Part shown: positions 17,166-17,205 of the stretch, piece by piece
How positions within the stretch are numbered: position 1 is the stretch's first letter
How the letters are laid out: every line of letters begins with the position of its first letter
Assembly (NCBI GenBank): GCA_030674155.1
Contig: CM060325.1
Location: 26,240,355-26,257,559, forward strand
DNA length: 17,205 nucleotides
DNA from: Stramonita haemastoma
Lineage: Eukaryota > Mollusca > Gastropoda > Neogastropoda > Muricidae
Direction of reading: 5' to 3'
Translations under genes and position numbers: made by a program
Notes under the pieces: generated by a model
Databases searched by the model: none
Seen by the model: only the letters and a program-made list of their open reading frames with translations
Told to the model about the DNA's origin: nothing

Positions 17166-17205
17166 AACCCCCCCACTAACCCGCCCCCCCCCCCCAAAAA
17201 AAAAA
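17166..17205 (+). repeat. poly-C / poly-A run at window end
   Basis: C7, C12 and A10 runs close the window, apparently continuing past it. Confidence 0.8.

Overview
This is a non-coding, repeat-dense eukaryotic nuclear segment. I find no protein-coding gene, rRNA, functional tRNA, CRISPR array or prokaryote-type signal. By my hand tally about a third of the window is simple-sequence DNA: GAA, GA, CA, GATA-type and CAT arrays, homopolymer C and an AT array. Much of the rest is short retroposons. Several of these have tRNA-like heads with pol III A and B boxes, and many share a central block around GATGAGACTATAAACCGAGG. From memory, unverified here, that block and endings such as AGCTCTAGCCGAGGAAC are typical of lophotrochozoan, especially molluscan, SINEs. 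With the extreme microsatellite load, a marine gastropod is the best guess. A run of exactly 100 N at 4606-4705 marks a scaffold gap.

Layout. 1-1440: a retroposon fragment runs into a 0.55 kb GAA/GGA array, then an AAC array and a G-rich quadruplex-prone stretch, and an inverted fragment of the same retroposon. 1453-2475: three abutting SINE pieces in inverted orientations, then a nearly complete second SINE type with a Leu/Ser-tRNA-like head. 2503-4377: GT, TC, TATC, TGCC, C and GA arrays plus a 50-bp tandem duplication. 4606-4705: gap. 4745-6615: CA array, a SINE-1/SINE-2 composite, unassigned sequence, and a third SINE type with a Gln-tRNA-like head. 6820-7630: second long copy of the GAA-tailed retroposon, with a regular TTGCG-punctuated array. 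8002-9399: GA, CA and TC arrays. 9420-10400: a 50/51-bp minisatellite of at least 14 units, flanked by degenerate relatives. 10610-12686: CA, SINE, GA, SINE fragment and GA, a diverged TTTCCC-type array with a hairpin, C30, TC, and a full-length SINE-1. 12687-14745: TC, GT, GACA, GA, CAT and CTT arrays ending in a fourth, inverted copy of the GAA-tailed retroposon. 14746-17205: unassigned sequence with another G-rich tract, a second SINE-1/SINE-2 composite, a SINE-1 variant with a different head and tail, another SINE-2 piece, and the TTTCCC-type repeat again on the opposite strand, split by an AT array.

Nothing here works together as a pathway. What is of interest is the modular SINE architecture, the repeated association of one retroposon 3' end with long GAA arrays, and the dispersed ACCACATTTCCC-type satellite.
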